NCBI RefSeq assembly: GCF_016545825.1
Contig: NC_052618.1
Coordinates: 35,100,196-35,164,195 of the forward strand
Direction: 5' to 3'
Origin: Eucalyptus grandis
Taxonomy: Eukaryota; Streptophyta; Magnoliopsida; Myrtales; Myrtaceae
DNA length: 64,000 nucleotides
In this document: piece after piece, positions 50,275 through 61,194 of the stretch
Layout of the letters: each line of letters begins with the position of its first letter
Numbering within the stretch: position 1 is the first letter of the stretch
The notes under the pieces: generated by a model
Seen by the model: only the letters and a program-made list of their open reading frames with translations
Database searches by the model: none
Told to the model about the DNA's origin: nothing
Translations under genes and position numbers: made by a program

Positions 50275-53200
50275 ATGGGTTCAGCTTGCTGTGTCGCTGC
50301 TAGAGACAAAACTATCCTGGGTGGGTCAAGTAATGAATTCTTTCACCGAAATGTACGATACTCGCCAACATGGAGCTTTCCGTGGGAAAACCGGGGGCGT
50401 GTGGCAGGTGAAGAGGCTTCTGTTGGTTGGCTTTCTGATGGAATCAGCCAAAATAATCGCTTAGATGTCAAGTTTGAAAGTTCTTATGCATCAGAGGATG
50501 GAGGTTCTTTGGATAATTCCCGTAGGCCATCATGGCCTAAGTCTCCATTTTCTGAAGGGACTGCTGGACTTGTGAGAACTGCTGGTTCAGGTAGACTGTT
50601 GCTGGATTATATTTTTATGTTAACTAATTTAATCTTCATTATTAATTTCTAAACTAGGGCATGTTTCTCTGAAGATTCTACTCATCAATAGCATGTATGG
50701 GTCTATGTATGTGATATGCATGTCAATAAGTTTGTTTTAGCAGTCTGCTGCTGATAATAACAATAACAAGAGTTTGTTTAGTTGGTGAGTTTATACTGGT
50801 TATACAATGTGTCTTAGGTTAAGATTTGTTTTCCACCATTATTCAGCCACTTTCTTCCACACTTACCATTTTTTTTTTTTTTTTGAAATTTTACTGCATT
50901 TTAATCCATACCCTTCGGATAGTTCTATGGTTAGCTTGTGCACTGCTTGTTGATTTTGACTACTAGGCAGAAAAAGACTTGTTTGTAGCTGTATGAAATC
51001 TTTCATGAGAAGACTGGGCCCTAATTTTTACATGAATATAGGACAAAATAGAGCAGTATGATTTTTTTTCTCTGAGAAGATTGAAAAATGAGAGTAAGAG
51101 AAGCATGCCATGCTTTATCTTTTGAATGTAAGTATCCTCATATCAATTTTATTTTTGTAATAAGAGCGGCATTTACCGACCAAAAAATAAAAATAAAATA
51201 AGAGCATCATTTAAATTACTAGGGCAATTGGTCTGAGTTGCACAGCATGTAGCTAGGTTTTTGTGGCCCTAAGTTCCAGCATGGTGGTGAAAGGCATTTG
51301 CTGATAACAGAAGGCAAAATATTTCACTCTTATCTTGTCATTCCTATTTTTCAATACAATCAAGATTGGCTAAGATGTCGCCATCCTGAGAGTGCAATCT
51401 TTCAGCACTTCTCTTTTTGAGAGAAATAGCGATAATTTCAGTTTAGTCAATGTTCACACTCTCCTCATTTGTTCAGATTGCATAATTGATTTGAAGGGCA
51501 ATAATGAAAAAAACTTTTAAGGGAGCCGAAGCAATGGTTATTCTAGTGAGGTGGAATGGAGTTAAGAGGGAAGGCCCTTCATACTGCATAGAAGAGAGTC
51601 TGATGGACTTGGTTTTTGAACTTTGTACGTGTACCTGAGGGACAACATCTGATAAGTACCTGATTTGTGTCATTAGACCATTTTGATGGAATTTCATATT
51701 TACGCTGAAAATATTAAGATCTTTTAGTGAGCACCTTCTGTCTAAGAGATTGGCTGCATATGTAGCAGGACATGGCCTGCCCAGGGTCATATAGTTGCCT
51801 AATAGTGGTCAGTGCCAGGGTGGTGAACATCTGCATTGTGATTCCATCCTTAAGTTGTTCCTCGAAAGTTTATTTAGACCTTGTTCGACTGTTTTGACTT
51901 TGTGGTATAGTTGGCCAGTTGACACAGTTAACGTTCTCTTGGCTCTAAGAATATCCACTTGTGATCGGATTCTCTTGTTTGGTTTCCTCAGTTTCTCATC
52001 CTTTTCCACTTCTCTGCACCTTTGTGGTGTAGTTGTATGAGGTCTTTGGGTGTTTTCTTAGTTGTGCGAACAAGTTGTTGGTGATAGGATAAGAATTAAT
52101 TTTGTTAGTAGATCTAGATAAGTTGGACCATTTTGGGTCAGGCCAAAGATTCAAGAAACACTTTGGGTGTTTTCTTAGTTGTGCGAACAAGTTGTTGGTG
52201 ATAGGATAAGAATTAATTTTGTTAGTAGATCTAGATAAGTTGGACCATTTTGGGTCAGGCCAAAGATTCAAGACTTGTATGTTTCGATCACACTTAGGAA
52301 TATTGATTGAAGTCCTAGTTGTTATGCAGCAAGCCGTTTCCCTGCTGAAGGGAAAAATGAGGGTCGTTACTGCAAAGAGCCCTGCTTATTGTTATTATCT
52401 ATTAGTTTGCATAATTAGATCTCCTTATTCACTTGTTGTTAGACTTTATGATTTGCTTTTTTAGTTCTAATGTATAGTTGTATAGCCCTATTAAGCTTAC
52501 ACTCTCTAGTGTGTATTGCAGACCAATCTATTTCACACAACCTCTCGCTGGATGTGAATTTGGAGCAGGTAAATGTAAATCCACAGAAATTCCTGATTTG
52601 AATGCTTTCTGTAGATGTTTATGAACTCTTCTTGGAAATTTTTTAGGTGGACTCCAGAGAATCTCCAGCTTATTTGTGTCCATCTCCTACAAAACTTTCG
52701 GTCTCTTGCTTACCCTCAGCTTCATCCCCATTGTCATCATCTTCACAAATTCATCTGCAGCCAGCTACTTTAACTCCATTAAGGCAACCTAGTTCTTCAG
52801 GAAAACAACTTTTACAGCAGAAATCTGACAATAAACTTCAAGGGAGTAAGTCACCGAGCAGTCAGTTGGATGCTGAAGAAAGGCCAGGGATCCCTTCATG
52901 GAGCAATGATTCAACTAGGGGTTCTTATGGTGGGTCTTCAGATGGGTGGTCTGTCAATGCCTTTTCAGAACTTGTGGCTACTTCTCGCCAGGGGAGTTGG
53001 TCTTTTGATGGTGAACCTTTTGGCTTGAAGCGTGATAAGATAACCAAACGAAGTTGTCAAACTTCTACTGATCAGCAAACCTGTGGAGTTTGCACAAAGT
53101 TGTTGACTGAGAAATCGTCATGGAGCACCCAGAAGATAATCGCTAACAATGAGCTTTCTGTTGTGGCTGTTTTAATCTGTGGTCACATTTATCATGCTGA

Positions 53201-53582
53201 ATGTTTGGAGATTATGACACCAGACATTGACAAGTATGATCCCGCTTGCCCAATCTGTACTTTTGGGGTGAAACAGACCCTCAAGATGTCTGAAAAAGCA
53301 TTAAAAGCAGAAATGGATTCGAAAATCAAAAAGGGAAAAAGATCAAGAAATCAAGTGGTGGATAGTGATCTCAGTGGTGACTATGTGTATGATCGCTTCA
53401 AAAGTAGTGGAAGTGATGTGAAGGGTTCTAGGGTGGGCTCCAGTTCAGTCATGAGAAGCTCCTCAGGGAAACCTTTCTTGAGTCGCCACTTCTCCTTTGG
53501 ATCAAAGGGGAGTAGGTCCCTGAAAGAGAATCATTCAACCCGAAGAAAGGGATTCTTCTGGACAAAATCTAGCAAGGAATGA
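50275..53582 (+). CDS. RING-H2 finger protein, probable E3 ubiquitin ligase
   Basis: Exons 50275-50590, 52522-52568 and 52647-53582 join in frame (phase 1, then phase 0) to give 432 residues, with the stop TGA at 53580. I chose ATG 50275 because the protein then begins MGSACCVAARDKT. Gly2 with Cys5 and Cys6 suggests lipid anchoring. An in-frame ATG at 50191 would add 28 hydrophobic residues. Residues 40-260 are Ser-rich and probably disordered. The RING-H2 ligands are Cys267, Cys270, Cys299, His301, His304, Cys307, Cys322 and Cys325, with a long first loop (28 residues) that widens the usual spacing. The C-terminus is basic (STRRKGFFWTKSSKE). The family is a plant RING/U-box superfamily group known mainly from sequence. 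Such proteins transfer ubiquitin from an E2 to a substrate; no substrate is known to me. A 3'-UTR intron (53603-54310) follows. Confidence 0.9.
52044..52277. repeat. 117-bp tandem duplication in intron of the RING gene
   Basis: Units 52044-52160 and 52161-52277 begin 'ctttgggtgttttcttag' and are identical for about 112 bases, so the duplication is recent. They lie in the 1.9-kb intron after coding exon 1. Confidence 0.95.
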
Positions 53583-53794
53583 TCTTGTTTAGCTCCAAGG
53601 AGGTGAGAGCGGCTTCTCTGTTTGTGTCATTTAATGTATATGAACTTTGCTCAAAGTAGATGGTAGGTATTTAAACTAGAAAATGGGGAAATGGAGCTTG
53701 ATTCCTTCCATGTGGAAATAACTGATAAAAATAAGTTACAAATTTGGGTTCCTATTGATGAATTGAGCAACTAAAGACTAGTAGAGATTCTGAA

Positions 53795-53830
<36 letters not shown>

Positions 53831-54600
53831 TTGTGAAGTAAGAGGAATAGAGATGGACATTTTACTGACATAGACTGTAACTTCCATGGATATCCTTTGG
53901 AAATTTATGATTGTGGATGTGTTTAGATGCATCTTTTAGGTTTATTTACATATGGAAACAAATGCTACTTACATATGTGTAAGCTATCTTTGGAATTTTA
54001 AAACAATAAAAATGAGTTTGCTGGGTACTAGGATATGATGCTTATTATTGTGAAATTGAAGTGGGATTACTGAAATGGGTGGCTTCTGAATACATGCTAT
54101 GTGCTTAAGCGGAAGACCAAATAATCATTTTGTAATTGCAACCACAAACAGTATTTGATCAGTCATGCATTTTTTTTGGGTGAAAAATGTTGGTGTTAAT
54201 CAGCTCATCGACTGAACTTGGAAAGTTGCTGCGCGACTCATACATGCCCATGTTGAAAGTGGCTTTAATTGTATTTACTTGTGATTTCTGATCCTGTTTT
54301 CCCCATGCAGAATTTTAATGACAATCTCTGCGACAATCTCAGTCAGATAAAGGATTGCAGAGAATTCCATTTATGTCCAATTGAAGACAAGTTGTCTGTA
54401 TACACAGAAATTGTCGCATGAATTTGCTGTGGTTCTACACTGTACAGGAATCAAAAGCAAAAGGAATATGTAGAAGGGTAAAAATAGTATAGCCAAAAAG
54501 GGAAGTTTGGTAGGTTGAAGGTGCTGTATGTGCTTCTCCTAGCTTAATTCTGTATAAGTTCTGGTTGATTTCTGTTTTGATTTATAATATGAATGATATA
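53583..54600 (+). other. 3' UTR of the RING gene with an intron
   Basis: After the stop, GTGAGA at 53603 and CCCCATGCAG ending 54310 bound a 708-bp intron. The exon resumes at 54311 and likely ends near 54600 (TTTATAATATGAATGA). An (AC)n microsatellite (about 53800-53825) lies in the intron. The splice in the UTR is inferred from the splice motifs and needs RNA support. Confidence 0.5.
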
Positions 54601-54718
54601 GAATCAGATCAAGTTCTGTGAGATTGATGTTTTTGAGTCCCAAGATCTGCCAACATCCATTTATGTGGTGGCTTGGTGACGGATAGCATTGTATCTAGAT
54701 ACGCAACCTTCTATCGTC

Positions 54719-55349
54719 GTCAATATATCAATTGCTTGGCTTTCGGAAATGTTCAGCCCCTGGAAATAGAGAGAAGTCTAGTCATGAGTGGAAATTTTTT
54801 AGCCCTGGAACAGGTATGAAATGAGTGGCCTTCGTCAAACGATGGACGATCACCCAAATGGAATTGTGATTTTGTTCGGTTCGGGGTTGGCATTTTCAAT
54901 GAAGTCTATGGTCACGTACTTCTATTTCCATTTAGGAACTTCCAAAGGATTGAGAGTGCCTCCGGGCATTTGGCATCCTGCTCGGACCTGTTGACATGAG
55001 AACGGGCTATAGTAATCTTCATGTCATTTCACTAATAATGCTGGCCAGGGTTTTAATATATCTTGTTGCTCCAGGGGCGAATGCTGTAAGAGCGAGGATG
55101 AGCTACCGGCGGAATTTCATTTTGCAGGTCGTCGTTCTCGGCACGCATAATCTTCTGTGAAAGGGCCTCTTCCCCTTGTCAGTCTTTTCCTTAAACTTAC
55201 ATTGTAACATCATTATTCTCATGCGCGAGAACATGTTCAATACGTAGGGTCGCTAAAACCACGGACGAGTCGTGCCAATCGAACTTGAATCATGAGTCTC
55301 GTCCCTCTTCGAGCATCTCCCACTCCTTGATCATTACACGAGCAAGGGA
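54719..55349. repeat. 0.63-kb duplicated segment, copy 1
   Basis: About 96 percent identical by eye to 59362-59996 in the same orientation, 4.6 kb away. Shared landmarks are 'caattgcttggctttcg', 'gcctccgggcatttggcatc', 'gctggccagggttttaa' and 'gagctaccggcggaatttca'. The boundaries do not look like LTR ends (no TG...CA), and I recognise no coding content. Confidence 0.9.
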
Positions 55350-55639
55350 ACCCCCGGTCATGGGACTCAGAGCGCATTGGCTCCAATCTTTGCTTTTCCA
55401 GGACGATATAGAATCTCGTAATCATAATCTTTTAATAGCTGAATCCAACAGCGTTAACATGTAAGTTTCGAACTTCTTGCCGTGGGGATAAATAATGTCT
55501 CTGGATTTTATAGGAGAAAACCATCGCAATGATGAGTTTACCGCTCTCTCATGTTGTATGAGCATGCATCCTAAATCTCACGAATCCACCCACAATCCAT
55601 ATGGGCATTGTCAAAATGGGCGTGGGAGCTCTTGCAATC

Positions 55640-55960
55640 TTTGCTCTCGTTAATCTTTCTAGGTTTCCATTGCATGAAACGTCGATATCCAACTAAACCA
55701 AGGGAAGCTTCTAATCTCAATCACTGAGGAAGATGGTCTTGCCCAATTTATCAAGGATTCTATCTTTGCCGTATTGACTAGGATGCCGTCACCAGAGACC
55801 ACATGCTCAAGAAATGTTGCCGCGATCAAGTCAGACGATCAAGTCAGCACTTGCATTTATTCAGCTCAGCGTAAAGCTTGTGCTCCTGGGGGGGTTTGAA
55901 GGACGACGGTTTAGCACGACTCATGCTTTTCCGATGTCTTATCAACATGCAAACGTTCTC
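55640..55960 (-). pseudogene. Ty3/gypsy reverse transcriptase thumb relic
   Basis: The minus-strand translation gives SEKHESC, HKLYAELNKCKC and EHVVSGDGILV, then KIESLINWARPSSSVIEIRS. This is the known gypsy series 'S.EEHEQHLR.VL..L.EHKLYAK..KCEFW...V.FLGHVVS..GI.VDP.KIEAV..W..P....E.RSF'. It is broken by indels and stops. With the gag relic at 57.5-57.8 kb and the primer site near 58.17 kb it forms one decayed minus-strand element. Confidence 0.6.
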
Positions 55961-56525
55961 TTTGTTATGAGAGCAAGTGATCAAATACTAAAATAGGCAT
56001 AATAAGTAAATATATCGAACACTAAATTTATATGGTTCACGAGGAGATCATGAATGAATTCCATTATATATTAAGTGATATCACAAATATTACAATCACA
56101 CTCGATCACTCAAAATACTTTTAGTATATCCAAACTCCGATTACATCCAATAACTCACACAATGTTTAGTCTCATAATTCCTCATAAAATAATCTCCCAA
56201 TCTCACAAATAAATTAACAAATTTTATCATTAAATTTAATTGACTTTAACATTAAATTCTTGGTAAAACCCACGAAGATAGCCCACTGGCAAGCACTCAT
56301 AGACGGTGCTTCAAGGGTTCTTCACGTCAACAGCGGCGCTTCAAAGATTCCTATAACCATATATTTGTATAATATAATTGGAGAGGAAATCATTTATAAG
56401 TCTGACCCATCCGTTTTTTAGCACAGCATCCACTACAACTCGGTCAATTCAGTCAACAAAGTCCATGGTCAACTTCCCCTTTGTTCGCCTTGGCCGACTC
56501 CACTAACTTAAATAATTGTGCCCCC

Positions 56526-56560
<35 letters not shown>

Positions 56561-56590
56561 CCACAATCAAGAAGTCCATACATTTAGCGT
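55961..56590. other. no gene seen
   Basis: AT-rich, with a poly(T) run at 56528-56555. 'cagcggcgcttcaaag' and 'gacggtgcttcaaggg' (56295-56345) form a small imperfect direct repeat. Confidence 0.35.
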
Positions 56591-56599
56591 GACCGAATA

Positions 56600-57500
56600 A
56601 TCTAACCACTTTGCTTCTGCCCAGATTTTATTTAATGAACTTAAACTTGAGATATATTTTGAATAAATTTATTTCAACTTTGTAAATGAGTTTTGAGTGT
56701 AATGTAAATTCTAAAACCCAAAGCACTTTGGAGAAAATACAAATTGTGTTTGGTAAAAATTCTTTATAAATGGACTTTAGATTTAAATAGTATTTGACAA
56801 AAAAAGATTTTTGCAATGAGCTTTGACTATATATTTTTTATATTTTCTTTTTGAAAAGGAACTCAAGTCTTTCGCCGGAGTAGGCAAATGGCTATGGCTG
56901 CTGAGCCAAATCTGGCTCCAGCGCTATTGGTTGAGGTTGCCTAACCTCCCATGAGGTTCACGCAACTCAAGTAAAGGCCTCCTAAGGTCACACGACCTAT
57001 GGTGGCGTTCGACATAAGCAACTGCCATTTGGGTGGTGCGAGACCCTAGCGAGGATCGCCTAGGTCACAAGGGTCATACAAGACCTAGGTCGAGGTCACC
57101 TAAGGTCGTGCAACCCAAGCAACTGCCGCCCGAGGTCACGCCACCTTTGGCAGCCCTCACTTGGGTCTCATGCAACCCTCACTGGCCCTTTGTCAACCAT
57201 ATTTGGCCTCGTTGACCGCCTTCAGGCGAAGAGGATAAATAATTACAGGGAGGAGCAAAATCGAAAAACTAAAGAATTGGTTAAGGTAATTTTAGAAGGA
57301 GAATAAATATTTAATTTTAGTTTTAGTATTTTGCAAATACTACTTTGGAAGGTTGGGTGGTAGTAGTATTAAGCTTTCAGCATTCCCAACACTAACATAT
57401 GGTCAAAAGTTATTTTAAAATGCTTACCAAATGCTTTGTCATTTTACCAAAGAACTTTGGAGCTTGAAAGTTCATTGAAAAGTTGAACCGAACACACCCT
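56600..57500. mobile_element. MITE-like inverted-repeat element (probable hAT type) with GC-rich core
   Basis: Arm words 'aatgaacttaaacttgag', 'cccaaagcactttgg' and 'gtgtttggtaaaaat' on the left face 'aaatgctttgtcattttacc', 'aaagaactttggagcttg' and 'aagttgaaccgaacacaccc' on the right, in inverted order. The core 56870-57220 is GC-rich ('gaggttgcctaacctcccat', 'cctaggtcacaagggtcat'). It lies just right of the gypsy RT relic and abuts the gag relic. No transposase. Confidence 0.4.
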
Positions 57501-57811
57501 TTAACACTCTCCATCCGGCTGATCCATTGCTCAGCCTGGTCAGGGTCTCCAGAGCCAATCAACCTCGGAGGACGGACATTCGGGAATCGCCCTACCAAAA
57601 ATCCCTTTTGCACAAAAGCAGTTGTTGCGGCATTGGTAGTGGTGGCGTTGGCAGCTCCATGAGGGAGCGGCTTGCGCCTCGGCATTGCGCTTGTCGGTTC
57701 ATGAGATCGCCAACATTCTTGGAAAGCTCGCAAGATTCCATCGACGCGAGGAACCAAGTTCGAGCTCGTTATAGCTCCAGGGGTGGGTTGTGATCTCGGA
57801 GCGTGGCGCAC
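57480..57811 (-). pseudogene. Ty3/gypsy gag relic
   Basis: The minus-strand frame from 57811 carries FPNVRPPRLIGSGDPDQAEQ, followed by WISRMESV. This is the start of the gypsy gag core ('F....P..F.G.GDP..AE.W...'). Before it is an Ala/Thr-rich linker. The frame runs into the neighbouring MITE arm after about 57490, so it is truncated. It belongs with the RT relic at 55.6-56.0 kb and the primer site at 58.16-58.17 kb. Confidence 0.65.
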
Positions 57812-58158
57812 GGTAGCTTACTTCCCATAGCCAGTTTCTCATCAATCTACTTTTTTATGATGAGTCTTTCGATGCTAATCCAGGCTTTTCCAAATCAACT
57901 TAGGAGGCATTCTCAATGTGAAATTCAAATGTAATGCTTATGACTCACCAGGTCACCTTAGCAATCAAGCAAAACATGCCGGCATTATCAAAACAGCTTT
58001 CCATGCTGATGAACGTAGTGCAGCTCAAGCAATTCAGTCAGAGCTATCAAAACAACGAGCTCTATGACAATACAAACCTCAAGTCCTCCTAATCCTATGA
58101 TAAGAATTGCTCCTTATAACTCCGTTTTAACTCGCCTTATAGATCCCTAGAATCTTAT

Positions 58159-58170
58159 GCTTTGATACCA
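58159..58170 (-). other. gypsy primer-binding site relic
   Basis: On the minus strand TGGTATCAAAGC directly follows an LTR-like end (CGTTTTGTT). It resembles a Met-tRNA primer site. It is on the correct (5') side of the minus-strand gag relic. The adjoining LTR to the right could not be delimited. Confidence 0.45.
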
Positions 58171-59361
58171 AACAAAACGTGGCGCACCAAGAACCCGAGG
58201 TGAAGCTTGAATCGCTCGAGAAATGGCGAAGCTCCAGTCTAGAAGACAAGGCCTTAGACTAGGCATCGACCATCTTCAAAATGAAAGACCTCGTAATTCT
58301 ATTTGAAAAGATACTTGAAATGTTTTAAGTTTGATCAAACTTGGTATTGGAATATTTTTTCAACTCTACTTGTAAACTTGTTTAAAAACAATGTAATGAG
58401 TCTTTAAACTCGAAGAACACCTATTGAGATTAGAAAATTACGAAACTTGCTCCTTAATTTTAAAACTTTTACGATGTCTCAAGTTATTGTTTGAATCATC
58501 GAACTTTCAATCTATAAATCACCATTGTTCAATCTCGGCCGATTTGGGCTAATGCCCCCACATTTTTTTTATCTGAATTTTTTTCGAACAAAACATTATT
58601 AGTTATAGAACATACAACCATAAATAGTAGCACAAATTACATCAAGTGTAAATTCTTTATGAGTTAGGGACCCCGTTAATACAATGTAAATGGCCAATCT
58701 AAAGCTAGTCACCTTGGGACAAGAGCGAAAGGTGTTCGAGGCCATTTTCAACTTAAAAAATTTCACTTATGGTCCCTAAATTTTAGCTCTATGCACAATA
58801 TGGAACTTGATCAATTTGTTCAATATGGTCATTGAACTTTATCCGAATGTACAATATGGTCATTGAACTTTTAATTTGTTCAATATTATTTCTAGACTTT
58901 TAATAAAATTTCAATTTAGTCCATGTATTTTATGATACTGTTTTTGAACTCAAATCAATGGAAAGATTATATTGAATATTTTCATATACTTTAGGGACCA
59001 AAATTGAATATGTACTAAAATTTTTAATGTAATTAAGTTCTAAAACTTATCAAATTTGTGCAATTAAATTTTAGTGTATTTGTCCTTTTTTTAATTTTTA
59101 TTTTGGCTTGTGATGCTGTATTCAAGACTTAAAAAAAAAAAAATACTAATTCTCATACAAGATCAATTTGTTTGGCAAAAATTGAATAATTCAAAAATCA
59201 TTTTCTTATGAACAATTTCATGTTATCACCTACAAAAATATCTAAAATAAATTGTTGTCAATAGTGAAAATATTTTGAATCAACTAATTATTCTGATCAA
59301 TATTACCAATAATTTATTTTTATAAAAATTCATATAATTTGTTTTGGTTTAATAAATATTT
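58171..59361. repeat. AT-rich spacer with small repeats
   Basis: From about 58765 to 59095 there are repeated phrases, 'caatatggtcattgaacttt' and 'acaatatggtcattgaactt', plus 'caatttagtcc', that look like a MITE arm. No coding exon is seen. Confidence 0.4.
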
Positions 59362-59996
59362 GTCAATATATCAATTGCTTGGCTTTCGAAAATGTTCAGC
59401 CCTGGAAATAGAGAGAAGTCTAATCATGAGTGGAAATTTTTTAGCCCTGGAACAGGTATGAAATGAGTGGCCTTCGTCAAACGATGGACGATCACCCAAA
59501 TGGAATCGTGATTTTGTTCGGTTCGGGGTTGGCATTTTCAATGAAGTCCATGGTCACGTACTTCTATTTCCATTTAGGAACTTCCAAAGGACTGAGAGTG
59601 CCTCCGGGCATTTGGCATCCTGCTCGGACCTGTTGACATGAGCACGGGCTCGGGCTGTAGTAATCTTCATGTCATTCCACTAATAATGCTGGCCAGGGTT
59701 TTAACATAACTTGTTGCTCCAGGGGCGAATGCTGTTAGAGCGAGGATGAGCTACCGGCGGAATTTCACTTTGCAGGTCGTCGTTCTCGAAACGCATAATC
59801 TTCTGTGCAAGGGCCTCTTCCCTTGTCAGTCTCTTCCTTAAACTTACATTGTAACATCATTATTCTCATGCGCGATAACATGTTCAATACGTAGGGTCGC
59901 TAAAACCGCGGATGAGTCCTGCCAATCGAACTTGAATCATGAGTCTCGTGCCTCTTCGAGCATCTCCCACTTCTTGATCATTACGCGAGCAAGGGA
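59362..59996. repeat. 0.63-kb duplicated segment, copy 2
   Basis: Partner of 54719-55349. It ends at 'gcgagcaaggga', exactly where the GC-rich foldback element begins. Confidence 0.9.
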
Positions 59997-60925
59997 GGGT
60001 GAGGCCTCGCCAAATCTGGCGAGGTCAGCCTTGCCGGCTGCTGGCGAGGGCGAGGCCCCGCCAGATCCGGCGAGCTCGACCCTCGCCAAGGCTAGGGCAG
60101 AGGTGGGGAGGCGGTCAACCGGGCGGGGAGAGGGAATCGGGGGGAGGCAAAGCCGAGCTGAGGAGACGACCGGATGCCCGATCTGAGGGCCTATCCGAGG
60201 GACATCGAAGCTCGCTACATCGCTCGGTTGCAAGTAGACACCACCAATGACGCTGAGGTTCGGCTGACAGAATCTAATAGCTTCATGGCGGTCGGAATCA
60301 GGCCGAGCTGTTCGTTCCGGTGGGGCAAATCGGGGGATTCGGTGGAGGGACTCGTCTTCTTTGTTGCGGCGCGTGAGGGCGTTCCGGTCGTCTCCTCAGC
60401 TCGACTCCGCCTCCCCCGATTCCCTCTCCCCCCCGGTGACCGCCTCCCCGCTCCGCCACTTCTTCTCTTCCAGTCTCTCTCTCCCTCCCCGTCTCCGCCC
60501 CTAGCCTTGGTGAGGGCCGAGCTCGCCGGATCCGGAGAGGCCTCGCTCTCGCCAATGGCGGCTGGTGAGGCCGACCTCGTCAAATCTAGTGGGGCCTCGC
60601 CTCGCCCGGTGGCCGGCAAGGTTGATTTCACCGGCCCTCACCTCGCCGGCCGAGGAGAGAGAAGGTGTGAAAAAGAAAATATTTAAAAATATTTAAAAAA
60701 AAAATTAAAATTCGATTTTTTTTTAAATTGCCACATCGCGTTTGCCGGCGGTTGTCCCCCGCCGGCGTCCACGTCAACATTGGCCGGCCAATTTTGGCTG
60801 AATAAACTGAATTGACACAATTATAAAAGGTTTATGACTAAATTGGCAAAAAAAAAAAAAGGTTTAGGACTGAATTGGCACAATTGCAATAGGTTTAGGA
60901 CTTTTTTGGTAATTCTCCCATAAAT
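59997..60925. mobile_element. GC-rich foldback element of the AATTAC family
   Basis: The right terminus 'gcaataggtttaggactttt' then 'ttggtaattctccc' is the family end. Within, arms at about 59997-60172 and 60386-60600 are imperfect inverted copies: 'gaggagacgaccgga' against 'tccggtcgtctcctc', and 'agagggaatcgggggg' against 'ccccgattccctct'. They enclose a 0.2-kb spacer (60175-60385). The left terminal arm is missing, apparently lost at the junction with the 0.63-kb duplicated segment. Confidence 0.6.
60175..60385 (+). other. spacer inside the foldback, possibly a captured gene fragment
   Basis: An open, protein-like stretch starting at ATG 60174: MPDLRAYPRDIEARYIARLQ, then VDTTNDAEVRL and similar. 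Its composition is much more balanced than the GC-rich arms. I do not recognise the family. It could be a captured exon or chance. Confidence 0.3.
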
Positions 60926-61194
60926 CATCATATTGTATATCTAATTTGCGTACTCCAAAACATCTCAAAAAGAATTTGCGTTTAATAAAAGTCAAATTGT
61001 GAGAATGGAAAGTTTAAAGAAAGCGAGAAAGCAAATAGTAAAAAGCACTCAACACTGTACACAATTCCACTTACATCTCCGAAAAGACTTTAATAAAGAC
61101 ATGTCATTTTCTACTAGGGTCAAGGCACCAAATTCCTTAAATTAGCTTACTTGCTCAAAACAGCTTTAAACTCAATGAGACAATAGGCTTCCCC

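Noticed and set aside
54719..59996. Interpretation of the 0.63-kb direct repeats as LTRs of the gypsy relic
   Set aside because: The repeats lack TG...CA ends, and the gypsy primer site lies about 1.2 kb away from copy 2, not next to it.
59932..60686. Several frames of 83-170 codons on both strands
   Set aside because: Most of each lies in inverted GC-rich arms, so they mirror each other. Only the loop (60175-60385) was kept as a low-confidence captured fragment.
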